A program made the position numbers and the translations under genes. From the NCBI GenBank assembly GCA_002311635.1, contig DBZJ01000029.1, positions 1 to 29,893 on the forward strand: 29,893 bases of DNA, given 5' to 3'. The notes beneath the pieces were generated by a model. The model worked only from the letters and a program-made list of their open reading frames with translations, searched no databases and was not told the DNA's origin. Below, in pieces: positions 7,371-15,891 of this stretch. The stretch is from Syntrophaceae bacterium UBA1163 (GTDB lineage Bacteria; Desulfobacterota; BSN033; UBA1163). Position 1 is the stretch's first letter, and each line of letters opens with the position of its first letter.

Positions 7371-8719
7371 ATGACCTTCGCGAGATAGGGATGAAACGAC
7401 GGTTGTCCCCGATCCTTCACCGCCCTTAAGAAAGCCTTGACCAATTCAGGGTGAAACTGTTTTCCTGCACCCTTCTCCAGTTCTCTGCAGGCTTCTTCCT
7501 TTGACAAGGCCTTCCTGTAGGGTCTTGTTGAAGTCATGGCATCGTAGGTATCGGCTATGGAGATGATGGCCGCATAGAGAGGGATATCGTCTCCATTCAA
7601 CCCGTCCGGGTAGCCTTTTCCGTTGTAATACTCATGATGGTGCTTGACCGGTTCGACATATTTCTGGAGCGGTTTTACCTTGTTCAGGATTTCCGCGCCA
7701 TCCTCCGGGTGATGCCTCATCTCGTCATACTCCATGGAGTTCAGGGACCTGTTTTTAAACAGGATGGCATCCGGGGTTTTGAGCTTTCCCACGTCATGAA
7801 AAAGAGAAGCGATTTCAAGTTCCTCAAGTTCATTTTCTTTGAGACCGATCTCTTGGCCGATCATTAAAGAGTGCAGAGCCACCCTCGCCGAGTGGCCGAG
7901 CGTATAGGAGTCCCGGGCATCAATGGCCGTGGCTAGGATTCTGAGGATAGAGGTATAGGCCTCCTCCAGCTCTTGAGTATACCTGGATAGATCCCTTTTC
8001 TGATTTGTAATCAACGCGCTCATCTCATTGAAGCTTTCTGTCAATTTTCCAAGCTCGTCCTTTGAATAAACCTTGAGAGGCCTCGTTCTTTTGCCTTCCT
8101 TGAGGTCCGCCACACCCGCGGAAAGCTCCCGGATAGGTCTCGTAATGAAAAGCGATAATCCTAAAATGCCGATCAAACCCACGAACAGGATGACGGTTAG
8201 TATTACAAGAATTCGATGACGGGCTAAGCGTTGAGCCTCCAAAAGGACCGATTGGTTCACTCCTACGATCACCGTCCCCAACACCTTATTCTTGAAGACA
8301 ATAGGGGTAGAGACCTCAAAAGATTTGCCGGAGGAAAGCGAGATTTCTCTTACGATCGTCCCGTCCCCATTCTTCTTGAACAAATTTCCTTCATTGCCTT
8401 TTAGAATCTCTCCTCTCTTTCTGATATCACTGTGGGCCATCACACTCATCTTGGTGTCAATCACGGCCATGTATTCCACATCCCTGTTCGATTCCTTTCC
8501 CTTAAAAACAAGGTGATCTATCCCCAAGGCATCGCCGGAGATCAGGCTATAGGCTGCACCCGCTGCAGAACTCTTACATAAAGATTCTGCCCTTTTAATA
8601 ATCTCGTTGAGAATGACCCGGTTCGAAATCTTGACCGTGGCAAGAAAGGATACAAAAGTGGTGAAGATGAGAAGGAGGAACACGAAAACAGTGAGCTTGA
8701 ACCTGATGGTTCGAAACAT
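7367..8719 (-). CDS. Membrane HD-GYP receptor (cache-like sensor, HAMP, HD-GYP)
   Basis: A 450-residue protein with an N-terminal helix (9-28), a periplasmic sensor of about 135 residues resembling a single Cache fold (YMAVIDTKMSVMAHS, then GKSFEVSTPIVFKNKVLGTVIVGV), a second helix (170-192), a HAMP linker (ITRPIRELSAGVADLKEG...DELGKLTESFNEM) and a coiled segment. The output is an HD-GYP domain: HSARV (276-280), HDVGK (308-312), HHPEDG (336-341), HHEYYNGKGYPDG (361-373) and the IADTYDAMTSTRPYR signature. The metal ligands and the GYP motif are present, so c-di-GMP (or cGAMP) hydrolysis is expected. A sigma-54 type promoter lies 41-57 bases upstream. AGAGGA is near the ATG. Confidence 0.9.
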   Translation of the reverse strand: MFRTIRFKLTVFVFLLLIFTTFVSFLATVKISNRVILNEIIKRAESLCKSSAAGAAYSLISGDALGIDHLVFKGKESNRDVEYMAVIDTKMSVMAHSDIRKRGEILKGNEGNLFKKNGDGTIVREISLSSGKSFEVSTPIVFKNKVLGTVIVGVNQSVLLEAQRLARHRILVILTVILFVGLIGILGLSLFITRPIRELSAGVADLKEGKRTRPLKVYSKDELGKLTESFNEMSALITNQKRDLSRYTQELEEAYTSILRILATAIDARDSYTLGHSARVALHSLMIGQEIGLKENELEELEIASLFHDVGKLKTPDAILFKNRSLNSMEYDEMRHHPEDGAEILNKVKPLQKYVEPVKHHHEYYNGKGYPDGLNGDDIPLYAAIISIADTYDAMTSTRPYRKALSKEEACRELEKGAGKQFHPELVKAFLRAVKDRGQPSFHPYLAKVI

Positions 8720-8759
8720 TTTGAAAGTCCTCTGTATTGGGTAAATACTTCTCTAGATG

Positions 8760-8776
8760 AGCAAAATGAGTGCCAA
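8760..8776 (-). promoter_or_regulatory. Sigma-54 (-24/-12) promoter for the HD-GYP operon
   Basis: On the minus strand the sequence reads TTGGCAC-TCATT-TTGCT (8776-8760), matching YTGGCAC-N5-TTGCW at every defined base. The predicted start of transcription is near 8749, giving a leader of about 30 bases with AGAGGA before the ATG at 8719. Sigma-54 promoters need an enhancer-binding activator; its site is not recognisable in the upstream stretch. Confidence 0.75.
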
Positions 8777-9381
8777 GGAGCTGGAATCCAATAAAATCGA
8801 ATGGTTCCTCGGACTGAATCTACTGGAAATCTAAGGTAAAATGTTGGAAAATCCCGTAAGCCTTTGTAAGACAGAAGGGGTTCAATTTGCTAGACAAGAT
8901 CAAAAAATTGTCAATTGGACGACAATTCGACATGGCCGGAGGCTGCCCAAAGATTAGGCAGAAATGGCCCTATCTCCTCTCCGCTTCTTTTGACTTGTCT
9001 AAAGAGTTGTAACCATGGACCAAAAACTTTTTTGAGTTTGCTTCCAAAAAGCCATCTGTCACTCCTGGCTTTAGAGTTTTGGAGGCGGTCAAAATTAGGT
9101 ACTCAGTTTTCTAGAATTCAGCTTCTCTCGAAAGAATGCTCCGTCATATTGGAGGAAGTTTTCACATTCAAGGGAAATCATTTAGAACATTTGGGAAGAC
9201 CTCTTCCACTTTCAACGTCTCGCTAAAATATGGGTATTGTCAGGAAGTAATATAATCTTAATGCCTTATGATGACAATGAAAGTTTGGTACTGAAATTGC
9301 TCTCTGTAGCTAATCAAGAGGTAAATATATCTAAATCCTAATCGACAGTTTCAGATTTTTCGTTTCTTGAGGAGGCATCCG
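8777..9381. other. Gene-free stretch between divergent genes
   Basis: About 600 bases upstream of both the HD-GYP operon (minus) and the TPR lipoprotein (plus). It should hold activator sites for the sigma-54 promoter. A 103-codon open frame (8915-9226, plus) has no ribosome site, low-complexity composition and no recognisable motif, so I do not call it a gene. TTGTCAATTGGACGACAA (8909-8926) is an imperfect inverted repeat and a possible operator. Confidence 0.5.
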
Positions 9382-9948
9382 TTGAGAAATAACATAAACA
9401 ATCCAATCCGAGTAATCCTTATCATCGCTTGCTCAACCCTATTCTCATGTGCGACTACACAACAAAGGCAATTGAAATCAAAAGATGCTGAGATTTACAA
9501 CAATCGGGGTTTTGCCTATTGCGAAATAGGGCAATATGATCAAGCTATCTCAGAATTCAGCAAGGCCATTGAGATCAATCCTCGGCTTGCTCCTGCCTAC
9601 AACAACCGAGGAGCGGCCTACTTATATACGGCCCAATATGACCAAGCTATCTCAGACCTCAGCAAGGCCCTCGAAATAGACCCACGGCTTGCTCAGGCCT
9701 ATAACAACCGGGGGTGGGCTTATACAAAAATGTGGCAATATGATGAGGCTATCTCCGATTTTAATAAGAGTATCGAAATAGATCCAAGGTTGGCTGAAGC
9801 TTACTTTTACCGGGCCATTGTTTATTTTCTTGTGGAGGATTATGATAAATCATTGTTAGATGTTATCAAGGCTCAACAATTGGGTTATCAAATTCCGTTT
9901 CAGTTTCTTGATAATCTTCAAAAAGCTGGAGGAGGCATAGACGGGTAA
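9382..9948 (+). CDS. TPR lipoprotein with TTG start
   Basis: A 188-residue predicted lipoprotein: a short basic start, a hydrophobic segment and the lipobox TLFSC (Cys23), then three canonical 34-residue TPR units of the form AYNNRGxAYxxxxQYDQAISDLSKALEIDPRLAQ and a fourth degenerate one. I choose the TTG at 9382 because AGGAGG (9370-9375) lies 6 bases before it; the earlier TTG at 9367 would put that site inside the coding region. The repeat units are close in sequence, suggesting recent expansion. It stands alone; the stretch before it is AT-rich. The function beyond protein binding cannot be told. Confidence 0.85.
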   Translation: MRNNINNPIRVILIIACSTLFSCATTQQRQLKSKDAEIYNNRGFAYCEIGQYDQAISEFSKAIEINPRLAPAYNNRGAAYLYTAQYDQAISDLSKALEIDPRLAQAYNNRGWAYTKMWQYDEAISDFNKSIEIDPRLAEAYFYRAIVYFLVEDYDKSLLDVIKAQQLGYQIPFQFLDNLQKAGGGIDG

Positions 9949-10406
9949 AGATTGGTTTTGTGGAGTTACCTAATCGCTTTTGCCCATTCGTTCCCACTTA
10001 ATGGTTATACATCATTTCTACTGAAAGTCCCCTCTTACTCAAGGTGTGACAAATAGCCCCTTAACTTTTAAGTCCCGGTACACAGTACAACATTTCAAGC
10101 GATGGTCGAAGGGATAAAGTCACTGACCCAAGCGAAGGCATGAACCATAATTCTTGTAACCTACCAATTGACAATCTGCGTCTATAGGAATATGCTGAAA
10201 TTATGATCCAACACCTATTCAGAAACAGTTTTGACATTTGTCTAGATTCCCCCTCACCCTTCCCCTCTCCCCTTAGGGGAGAGGGCGGGGTGAGGGGGCG
10301 CATGTCAATTTATAAAATGAGTTTGTATTAGGGGCGGATACCGAGGAGTCCCGCATTTAGGTTGATTCGGAACCCAAGGTAGTGCTTCTTCTGAAAGGAG
10401 TCTTCG
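9949..10406. other. Gene-free stretch before glpD with one hairpin repeat
   Basis: These 458 bases separate the TPR lipoprotein from the glycerol module. A hairpin repeat occupies 10249-10298. The remainder shows no gene and no clear promoter. The short frames crossing it are generated by the repeat. Confidence 0.5.
10249..10298. repeat. C/G-rich hairpin repeat
   Basis: The arms CCCCTCACCC...CCCCTCTCCCC and GGGGAGAGGG...GGGGTGAGGGG fold around the loop TTA. It is nearly perfect and is one of the two most complete copies in the window, the other being 27710-27759. Confidence 0.85.
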
Positions 10407-11993
10407 ATGTGGCGTAAAGACTGGCGCGACCACATCTGGTCGGCGATCGATCAACCGTGGGATCTGATCATCATTGGAGGTGGAATCACCGGTGCCGGGG
10501 TACTCCGCCAGGCAGTGGCGGCAAGGCTGAAGACTCTGCTCGTCGAAGCAAACGACTTCGCCTCTGGCACTTCCAGCCGTTCATCCAAACTGATTCACGG
10601 CGGCTTTCGCTACCTGCGCAACAAACAGATAAATGTCACCAAGGAATCCGTACGCGAGCGGGAGTGGATGCTGCGTGAAGCGCCGAATCTGGTCACTCCC
10701 CTCAGGTTCCTGCTGCCGAACTTTGAGCGGTATCATTTCCCTTCCTGGAAGCTCGGTTTAGGCGTGATGATTTACGATCTGCTGGCGCCGAAGTGGAACC
10801 ACTGCAAGTGCAGTCCCGCTAGACTGCTGGAAGCCTGCCCGTTTCTGAATGCAGAGGGACTCATCGGAGGTTTCCAGTACTACGACGCTGTGATGGATGA
10901 TGCGCGTCTCCTGTTGCGGATCTTGCGCGAAGCAGTTCAGTCAGGTGGTGCGGCGCTGAGCTACACCAGGGCGGAGAGGTTATTGCGGACCGGCGACGGC
11001 CAGGTTTGCGGCGCGCTGCTGAAAGATGGTTTATCTCCTGATGGCCGTACGGCTGAGGCGAAGGCGAAAGTGGTGGTCAATGCTTCCGGGGCCTGGTCTG
11101 ACGAGGTTCGCAACCAGCTAGGACAACCTGCCCGATTGCGCAGGCTGCGAGGCAGCCATCTGGTATTCAGCCGAGCCAGGCTCCCTGTCAACCAGGCGCT
11201 GACTCTGTTTCACCCCCGCGACGGCCGTGCCATGTTCGTCATTCCATGGGAAGGAGCGACCATTGTCGGAACCACCGATATTGACCACGATCCTGCTCTT
11301 GATAGGAAATACCTTGAACCTTTCGCCAGCGAGGGAGAGATTGGCTACATGATGGAAGCGCTCTTGCTCCTGTTTCCAAACCTCGGTTTAAGCGATAAGG
11401 ATATCGTGTCTTCTTTCTCAGGCCTTCGCCCGGTGATTCATACCGGCGCAGCAAGTCCCTCCAAAGAATCGCGCGCGCATGCCCTGTGGGAAGAGGACGG
11501 GCTGATCACGATCACCGGAGGCAAATACACCACGTTTCGCGTGATGTCACGACAGACAATGGATAGGGTACTGGCACGGCTTGATAAGCCGCAAACCGTT
11601 ACCCGCGAACGTATCTTCGATCCGCTGCCAGACCTCTCGTCTTTCTCTCTTGAGCCCTCCCGCCTTGCTTACCTTGCAGGCCGCCACGGAAACGAGACTG
11701 CCGGGCTTTTAACGGCGGCTAAACAAGGCGAGCTGGAGCCTATCGAGCAGCTTCCTAACGTATGGGCGGAACTGCGCTGGGCGGCACGTGAGGAAGGCGT
11801 GGAACACCTGGACGATTTGCTTCTGCGAAGGGTACGCCTTGGTCTGGTTTTACCCCGTGGCGCCCGTGACGTGCTCGGACGCATCCGTTCCATCGTGCAG
11901 CACGAACTTGGATGGAGCGATGAGCGCTGGCAACGAGAGGAAGCAGCGTATCTGCAGACCTGGCAAACGTATTACAGCCCGAAGCCGGGGTAG
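10407..11993 (+). CDS. glpD: GlpD-like FAD-dependent glycerol-3-phosphate dehydrogenase
   Basis: A 528-residue flavoprotein of the GlpD/GlpA family, which oxidises sn-glycerol 3-phosphate to dihydroxyacetone phosphate and passes electrons to quinones at the membrane. The FAD site is LIIIGGGITGAGVLRQA (20-36), followed by the family signature DFASGTSSRSSKLIHGGFRYL (50-70). Later come ASGAWSD, the conserved VIPWEGATIVGTTDID and the GLRPVI/ITGGKYTTFRVM segment that closes the active site. A C-terminal helical domain of about 120 residues completes the usual length. AAGGAG lies 7 bases before the ATG. It is the first of three co-directional genes with an alkyl-DHAP-synthase-like protein and an FGGY kinase. 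The region looks richer in GC than its flanks, which would fit transfer as a unit; this was judged by eye. Confidence 0.9.
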   Translation: MWRKDWRDHIWSAIDQPWDLIIIGGGITGAGVLRQAVAARLKTLLVEANDFASGTSSRSSKLIHGGFRYLRNKQINVTKESVREREWMLREAPNLVTPLRFLLPNFERYHFPSWKLGLGVMIYDLLAPKWNHCKCSPARLLEACPFLNAEGLIGGFQYYDAVMDDARLLLRILREAVQSGGAALSYTRAERLLRTGDGQVCGALLKDGLSPDGRTAEAKAKVVVNASGAWSDEVRNQLGQPARLRRLRGSHLVFSRARLPVNQALTLFHPRDGRAMFVIPWEGATIVGTTDIDHDPALDRKYLEPFASEGEIGYMMEALLLLFPNLGLSDKDIVSSFSGLRPVIHTGAASPSKESRAHALWEEDGLITITGGKYTTFRVMSRQTMDRVLARLDKPQTVTRERIFDPLPDLSSFSLEPSRLAYLAGRHGNETAGLLTAAKQGELEPIEQLPNVWAELRWAAREEGVEHLDDLLLRRVRLGLVLPRGARDVLGRIRSIVQHELGWSDERWQREEAAYLQTWQTYYSPKPG

Positions 11994-12156
11994 AGCCGGA
12001 AAAGTCCCCCTAACCCATTTGAAGCTGTGAAGAATTCGGGCAGGCGCGCGGGCAAGAATATTTCTGAAGTTTTACAGTTGCGGTTCCTTGATAGGGCAAA
12101 GCTAATAATAGCCTGTGAGTGGTCAAAAGGAAGCTGGTTGCTTCCGGGAGGGGAGG

Positions 12157-13887
12157 ATGGCCAAAGACGAGTTCTACCCCCAATGGTGCGAGCAAGAGGC
12201 TCCTCCGAGGTCCTTTCGCACCCTGATCAAATACGGCGATGCGAGGGGCTTTAAGCATCCCAATCGCGGTCTCTTCAGGCTGATAAAAGAGAGCCTCGGC
12301 ATGAGCGACGAAGATTTTAAGAAGCCTACGCTTTGTACGGAGCCCTTCGATATTGAGATCCCTCCAAAGCTGGCGGAAGAGCATATTGAGGCAATGCGGC
12401 AGATTGTTGGCAGCGAAAATCTTTTTACGGATACCTATAGTCGCACCCGTGCCTCTTTTGGCGCAGCTACGATCGATGCCCTGCGATTACGTCACAGGGT
12501 TGTTGAAAACATCGCCGACGCGGTTCTTTGCCCGCGCAGTCGGCAGGATCTGGAAGCAATCGTTGGCTACTGTCATGAACATCGAATTCCTGTCTATGTG
12601 AACGGGGGTGGTTCTTCTGTCACACGCGGCAAAGAGGCTGTCAAAGGAGGGGTCAGCCTCGATATGAGCGTCCACTTGAATAAGGTGGTGGCGTTCAATG
12701 AGGCCAACCAGACAATCACCGTTCAGGCCGGCATGTGGGGGCCCGAGTTGGAGCACATCCTGAACAATGCCCCGAAGACGCTGGCAGCCCGAAGGCGCTA
12801 TACCTGTGGACATTTTCCCCAGTCGTTTGACCATTCCAGCGTAGGCGGCTGGGTGGTGACGCGCGGTGCCGGGCAGAACTCCACGTACTACGGCAAGATT
12901 GAGGACATGGTGATCGCTCAGGATTACGTTACTCCCATTGGCGCATTCAAAACTCCAGAATACCCCAGGAGCGCCACCGGCCCTGACTTCGACCAAATCA
13001 TGATCGGAAGCGAGGGTACCTTCGGCGTCCTGATGAACGTCACCCTGAAGGTATGCCGCCACACTCCGGAAAATACCCGGCGCTTCAGCTACCTGTTCAA
13101 GAACTGGGAAGATGCCCGCAACGCTTGCCGTGAGATCATGCAGGCCGAATTCGGTTATCCTTCGATTTTCCGCCTTTCCGATCAGGAAGAGACGGATGTG
13201 GCCATGCGTACATACCACGTTCATGGGACGCCTGCGGATACGCTGCTGCGGTGGCTCGACTATCAGCCCATGCAGCGCTGTTTGCTGCTGGGGACTGTAG
13301 ACGGCGATTTGGACTTCACCCAGTTAGCAGCCAAGAAGGTCAGACAGATATGCAAGAGATACCATGCCTTCACGCTTACACCTTTCAGGGTCGCGCAGGC
13401 ATGGGAAAGGAGCCGCTTCACGGATCCCTTCATGCGCGAGGATCTCATGGACTACGGCATTATGATCGATACCCTGGAATGCGCGGTCACCTGGTCACAA
13501 ATGGCTGACGTGCATGAAAAGGTGCGCTCTTTTGTGAAGCGCCGGCCACACACCATTTGTATGACCCATCTGTCGCACGCCTATCCTCAGGGCGCTAACC
13601 TTTATTTCATCTTCGTCGCCAGGATCGAAGATATCAACGAATACCTCACCCTACAGTACGGCATTTTGGAGGCTATCCTGAAGGCAGGTGCGGCAGTGAG
13701 CCACCATCACGGGATCGGAAAGCAGACCGCCCCGTGGTTCGAAGAACAGGTAGGCGAGGGCTGGGTCGATGTGATCCGTGCCTTGCGCAACCACTTTGAT
13801 CCGAACCAGATCATGAACCCGGGCGGAACTCTGGCACTCGATATGACCGAGGAGCAGAAAAAGAAACAATGGGGATTCAGGAAATGA
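12157..13887 (+). CDS. Alkyl-DHAP-synthase-like FAD-binding oxidase
   Basis: A 576-residue VAO-type flavoprotein closely resembling alkyldihydroxyacetonephosphate synthase, which swaps the acyl chain of acyl-DHAP for a fatty alcohol to make the ether bond. The FAD domain shows CPRSRQDLEAIVGYC, VNGGGSSVTRG, HSSVGGWVVTRGAGQNS..YGKIEDMV and GSEGTFGVLMNVTLKV. The C-terminal half carries LSHAYPQGANLYF and SHHHGIGK (515-522), matching the synthase SHxYxxGAxxYF and HHH catalytic motifs. The frame is open to a GTG at 12115, but I choose the ATG at 12157, preceded by GGGAGG. It stands 163 bases after glpD and is separated from the kinase gene by element copy C. The close relation to the synthase is seen; the exact substrate is inferred, and a glycolate/lactate-type oxidase is less likely. 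Confidence 0.82.
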   Translation: MAKDEFYPQWCEQEAPPRSFRTLIKYGDARGFKHPNRGLFRLIKESLGMSDEDFKKPTLCTEPFDIEIPPKLAEEHIEAMRQIVGSENLFTDTYSRTRASFGAATIDALRLRHRVVENIADAVLCPRSRQDLEAIVGYCHEHRIPVYVNGGGSSVTRGKEAVKGGVSLDMSVHLNKVVAFNEANQTITVQAGMWGPELEHILNNAPKTLAARRRYTCGHFPQSFDHSSVGGWVVTRGAGQNSTYYGKIEDMVIAQDYVTPIGAFKTPEYPRSATGPDFDQIMIGSEGTFGVLMNVTLKVCRHTPENTRRFSYLFKNWEDARNACREIMQAEFGYPSIFRLSDQEETDVAMRTYHVHGTPADTLLRWLDYQPMQRCLLLGTVDGDLDFTQLAAKKVRQICKRYHAFTLTPFRVAQAWERSRFTDPFMREDLMDYGIMIDTLECAVTWSQMADVHEKVRSFVKRRPHTICMTHLSHAYPQGANLYFIFVARIEDINEYLTLQYGILEAILKAGAAVSHHHGIGKQTAPWFEEQVGEGWVDVIRALRNHFDPNQIMNPGGTLALDMTEEQKKKQWGFRK

Positions 13888-13930
13888 GGGCGCACTTGTT
13901 TTTTTAGGAAAGACGTGAAACTGGTCTCTC

Positions 13931-14099
13931 GTTCCCAGCAAGGGCGTGACCTCTAAAGTTTTAGAATGCGGTCTTTTATATTTTATCCTATTGAAATAGA
14001 GGAAGTGAACAGAACCCCTCAATACTTTTGTATCGATCTTAGTGATCTATTACAAGGTTTCCGCTCTAAAACTTTTTCGGCCCCGTCCTTGGTGGGAAC
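13931..14099 (+). repeat. Structured intergenic element, copy C (169 bases)
   Basis: The outer stem pairs 13931-13951 with 14079-14099 (17 Watson-Crick pairs of 21 plus one G-U). A 3/3 internal loop (TCT/TTC) follows, then the 11-bp inner stem AAAGTTTTAGA (13955-13965) with TCTAAAACTTT (14065-14075), and GCGG with CCGC. Compared with copies A and B the inner stem has changed on both sides (C-G to T-A). CAATACTTTTG (14020-14030) and AAGGTTTCCGC are retained. It starts 43 bases after the oxidase stop and ends 93 bases before the kinase ATG. Confidence 0.85.
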
Positions 14100-14192
14100 T
14101 GATGTTCCATAGGTCAAATTTTACAAAGGGCAGAGGGCTAAAGAACTGACGAGTTTGATAAGCTGTTCGCTATAATAGGCGAGGAGATAGAA

Positions 14193-15740
14193 ATGGCTGA
14201 GAATTTGCTGGCAATCGACAATGGCACTCAGAGCGTGCGCGCGTTGCTATTCGATCCGCGAGGGAAGTTGATTGCCAAGCAGCGCGTGCCTATCGAGCCA
14301 TACTATTCAGATGCCCCTGGACTGGCCGAGCAGAATCCGCAAGTCTTCTGGGATGCCGTCTGTGATGCCTGTCAGGGCTTATGGCAGCAGCCAGGTGTCT
14401 TGAAGGACAGCATCGCTGCCGTCGCGCTGACGACGCAGCGCGCTACAGTCATCAACGTTGACCAAGAAGGGAATCCGCTCCGGCCGGCAATTATCTGGCT
14501 GGACAAGCGCCGAACCGAAGGACTACCCCGCCTGGGCGGGCTATGGGGCCTGGCGTTTGCGATCATCGGAGCGGCAGAGACCGTGGCTTATCTCTGCGCA
14601 GAAGCCGAGGCGAACTGGATACGCACTTACCAGCCTGAGATATGGAGCAAGACGTATAAGTATCTGCTGCTTTCCGGGTATCTCACGTTCCTGTTGACAG
14701 GTAGGTTCGTAGACTCGGTAGGTTGCCAGGTCGGTTATATTCCCTTTGACTACAAGGGCCACCGCTGGGCAGCCAAATGGGACTGGAAGTGGAAGGCCGT
14801 ACCCATGGACCCAAGTTTGCTACCTGATTTGATACCTCAGGGACAATTGCTAGGACAGATAACGCGGAAGGCATCGGAAGCCACCGGCATCCCGGAAGGG
14901 TTGCCGCTAATAGCCGCCGCTGCCGATAAAGCCTGCGAAGTGCTCGGGTCAGGGGCGCTGGAGCCGAACGTTGCCTGCCTGAGTTATGGTACCACCGCAT
15001 CGATCAACACCACCCACAGCAAATATATCGAAGTGATCCGGCTCATCCCACCTTACCCCGCGGCGGAGCCAGGGCTCTATAACCTGGAAATCGAGATCTA
15101 TCGCGGGTATTGGATGATAAGCTGGTTCAAGCGTGAGTTTGGACTGTCCGAGGTAAACATCGCCACTGAACGAGGTGTAGAACCGGAGGTATTATTTGAC
15201 GACTTAGTGAAAGCTGTGCCGGCAGGTTCGCAAGGACTGGTGCTGCAGCCATATTGGTCTCCGGGGCTGCGCCATCCCGGACCTGAGGCGCGTGGGGCCA
15301 TTATCGGGTTTAGTGAGGTGCACACCCGGGCTCACGTTTACCGCGCGATTCTGGAAGGGCTGGCCTATGCTCTAAGAGAGGGAAAGGAACGCACCGAAAA
15401 GCGGAGCGGCGTTCCTGTTACGGACCTGAGGGTCGCCGGCGGAGGCAGCCAGAGCAATGCCGCTATGCAGCTGACTGCGGATGTCTTCGGTATGACCGCT
15501 GCCCGGCCGCATCTTTACGAAGCTTCAGGACTGGGAGCGGCCATGGATGCCGCAGTGGGTGTTAAGGTTCACCCCGATTTCAAGGCTGCTGCAGCCGAGA
15601 TGGCGCACAAGGGCCAGAGCTTCGAGCCCGACCCGAAGGCTCATGCGGTCTACGAAGAGCTCTACCATCAGGTCTATCTTAAGATGTACAGCCGGCTGCG
15701 ACCGCTTTATCAAAATATCCGTCGTATTTTTGTGAGGTAG
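14193..15740 (+). CDS. FGGY-family carbohydrate/polyol kinase
   Basis: A 515-residue kinase of the FGGY family. The first phosphate-binding motif is [16 protein letters not shown] (5-20), followed by [40 protein letters not shown] with the likely catalytic Asp, the second motif [12 protein letters not shown], and the adenosine-site [20 protein letters not shown]. In glycerol kinase the substrate Arg-Glu pair (QRET) is conserved; here it is QRAT, so the Glu is lost and glycerol may not be the substrate. Together with GlpD and the ether-synthase-like flavoprotein it may feed glycerol or a related polyol into the module. GAGGAG (14181-14186) is 6 bases before the ATG. A TATAAT at 14171-14176 is too close to be a confident promoter. 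Confidence 0.85.
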   Translation: MAENLLAIDNGTQSVRALLFDPRGKLIAKQRVPIEPYYSDAPGLAEQNPQVFWDAVCDACQGLWQQPGVLKDSIAAVALTTQRATVINVDQEGNPLRPAIIWLDKRRTEGLPRLGGLWGLAFAIIGAAETVAYLCAEAEANWIRTYQPEIWSKTYKYLLLSGYLTFLLTGRFVDSVGCQVGYIPFDYKGHRWAAKWDWKWKAVPMDPSLLPDLIPQGQLLGQITRKASEATGIPEGLPLIAAAADKACEVLGSGALEPNVACLSYGTTASINTTHSKYIEVIRLIPPYPAAEPGLYNLEIEIYRGYWMISWFKREFGLSEVNIATERGVEPEVLFDDLVKAVPAGSQGLVLQPYWSPGLRHPGPEARGAIIGFSEVHTRAHVYRAILEGLAYALREGKERTEKRSGVPVTDLRVAGGGSQSNAAMQLTADVFGMTAARPHLYEASGLGAAMDAAVGVKVHPDFKAAAAEMAHKGQSFEPDPKAHAVYEELYHQVYLKMYSRLRPLYQNIRRIFVR

Positions 15741-15829
15741 TGATCCGTAAACACTCTTCTGGAACCTTTTCCAAAACACCATAGCCCCCCCCGTGTCGCG
15801 TCGAGCACTTTCTTGAAAGCGTGATAAGC

Positions 15830-15858
15830 TTGACAATATTGGATTCCATACCCATATA
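15830..15858 (+). promoter_or_regulatory. Sigma-70 type promoter for the PRC-barrel gene
   Basis: TTGACA (15830-15835) is followed after 17 bases by CATATA (15853-15858), or after 19 by TATATA. It lies 34 bases before the ATG. A small palindrome CTTTCTTGAAAG (15808-15819) just upstream could be an operator. Confidence 0.55.
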
Positions 15859-15891
15859 TAAACTGAAAGACCAAGAAAGAGGGTGAATAGG

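Noticed and set aside
9060..9110. Possible fourth copy of the 168-base element
   Set aside because: TTTAGAGTTTTGGAGGCGGTC resembles the 5' inner arm and clamp, but no matching 3' arm or AAGGTTTCCGC follows within the expected distance.
8915..9226. 103-codon open frame
   Set aside because: No ribosome site, no recognisable motif, composition unlike the neighbours, and it lies in a regulatory spacer.
10061..10303. Minus-strand frame starting MRPLTPPSPLRGEG
   Set aside because: The start is translated hairpin repeat and the remainder has no protein-like features.
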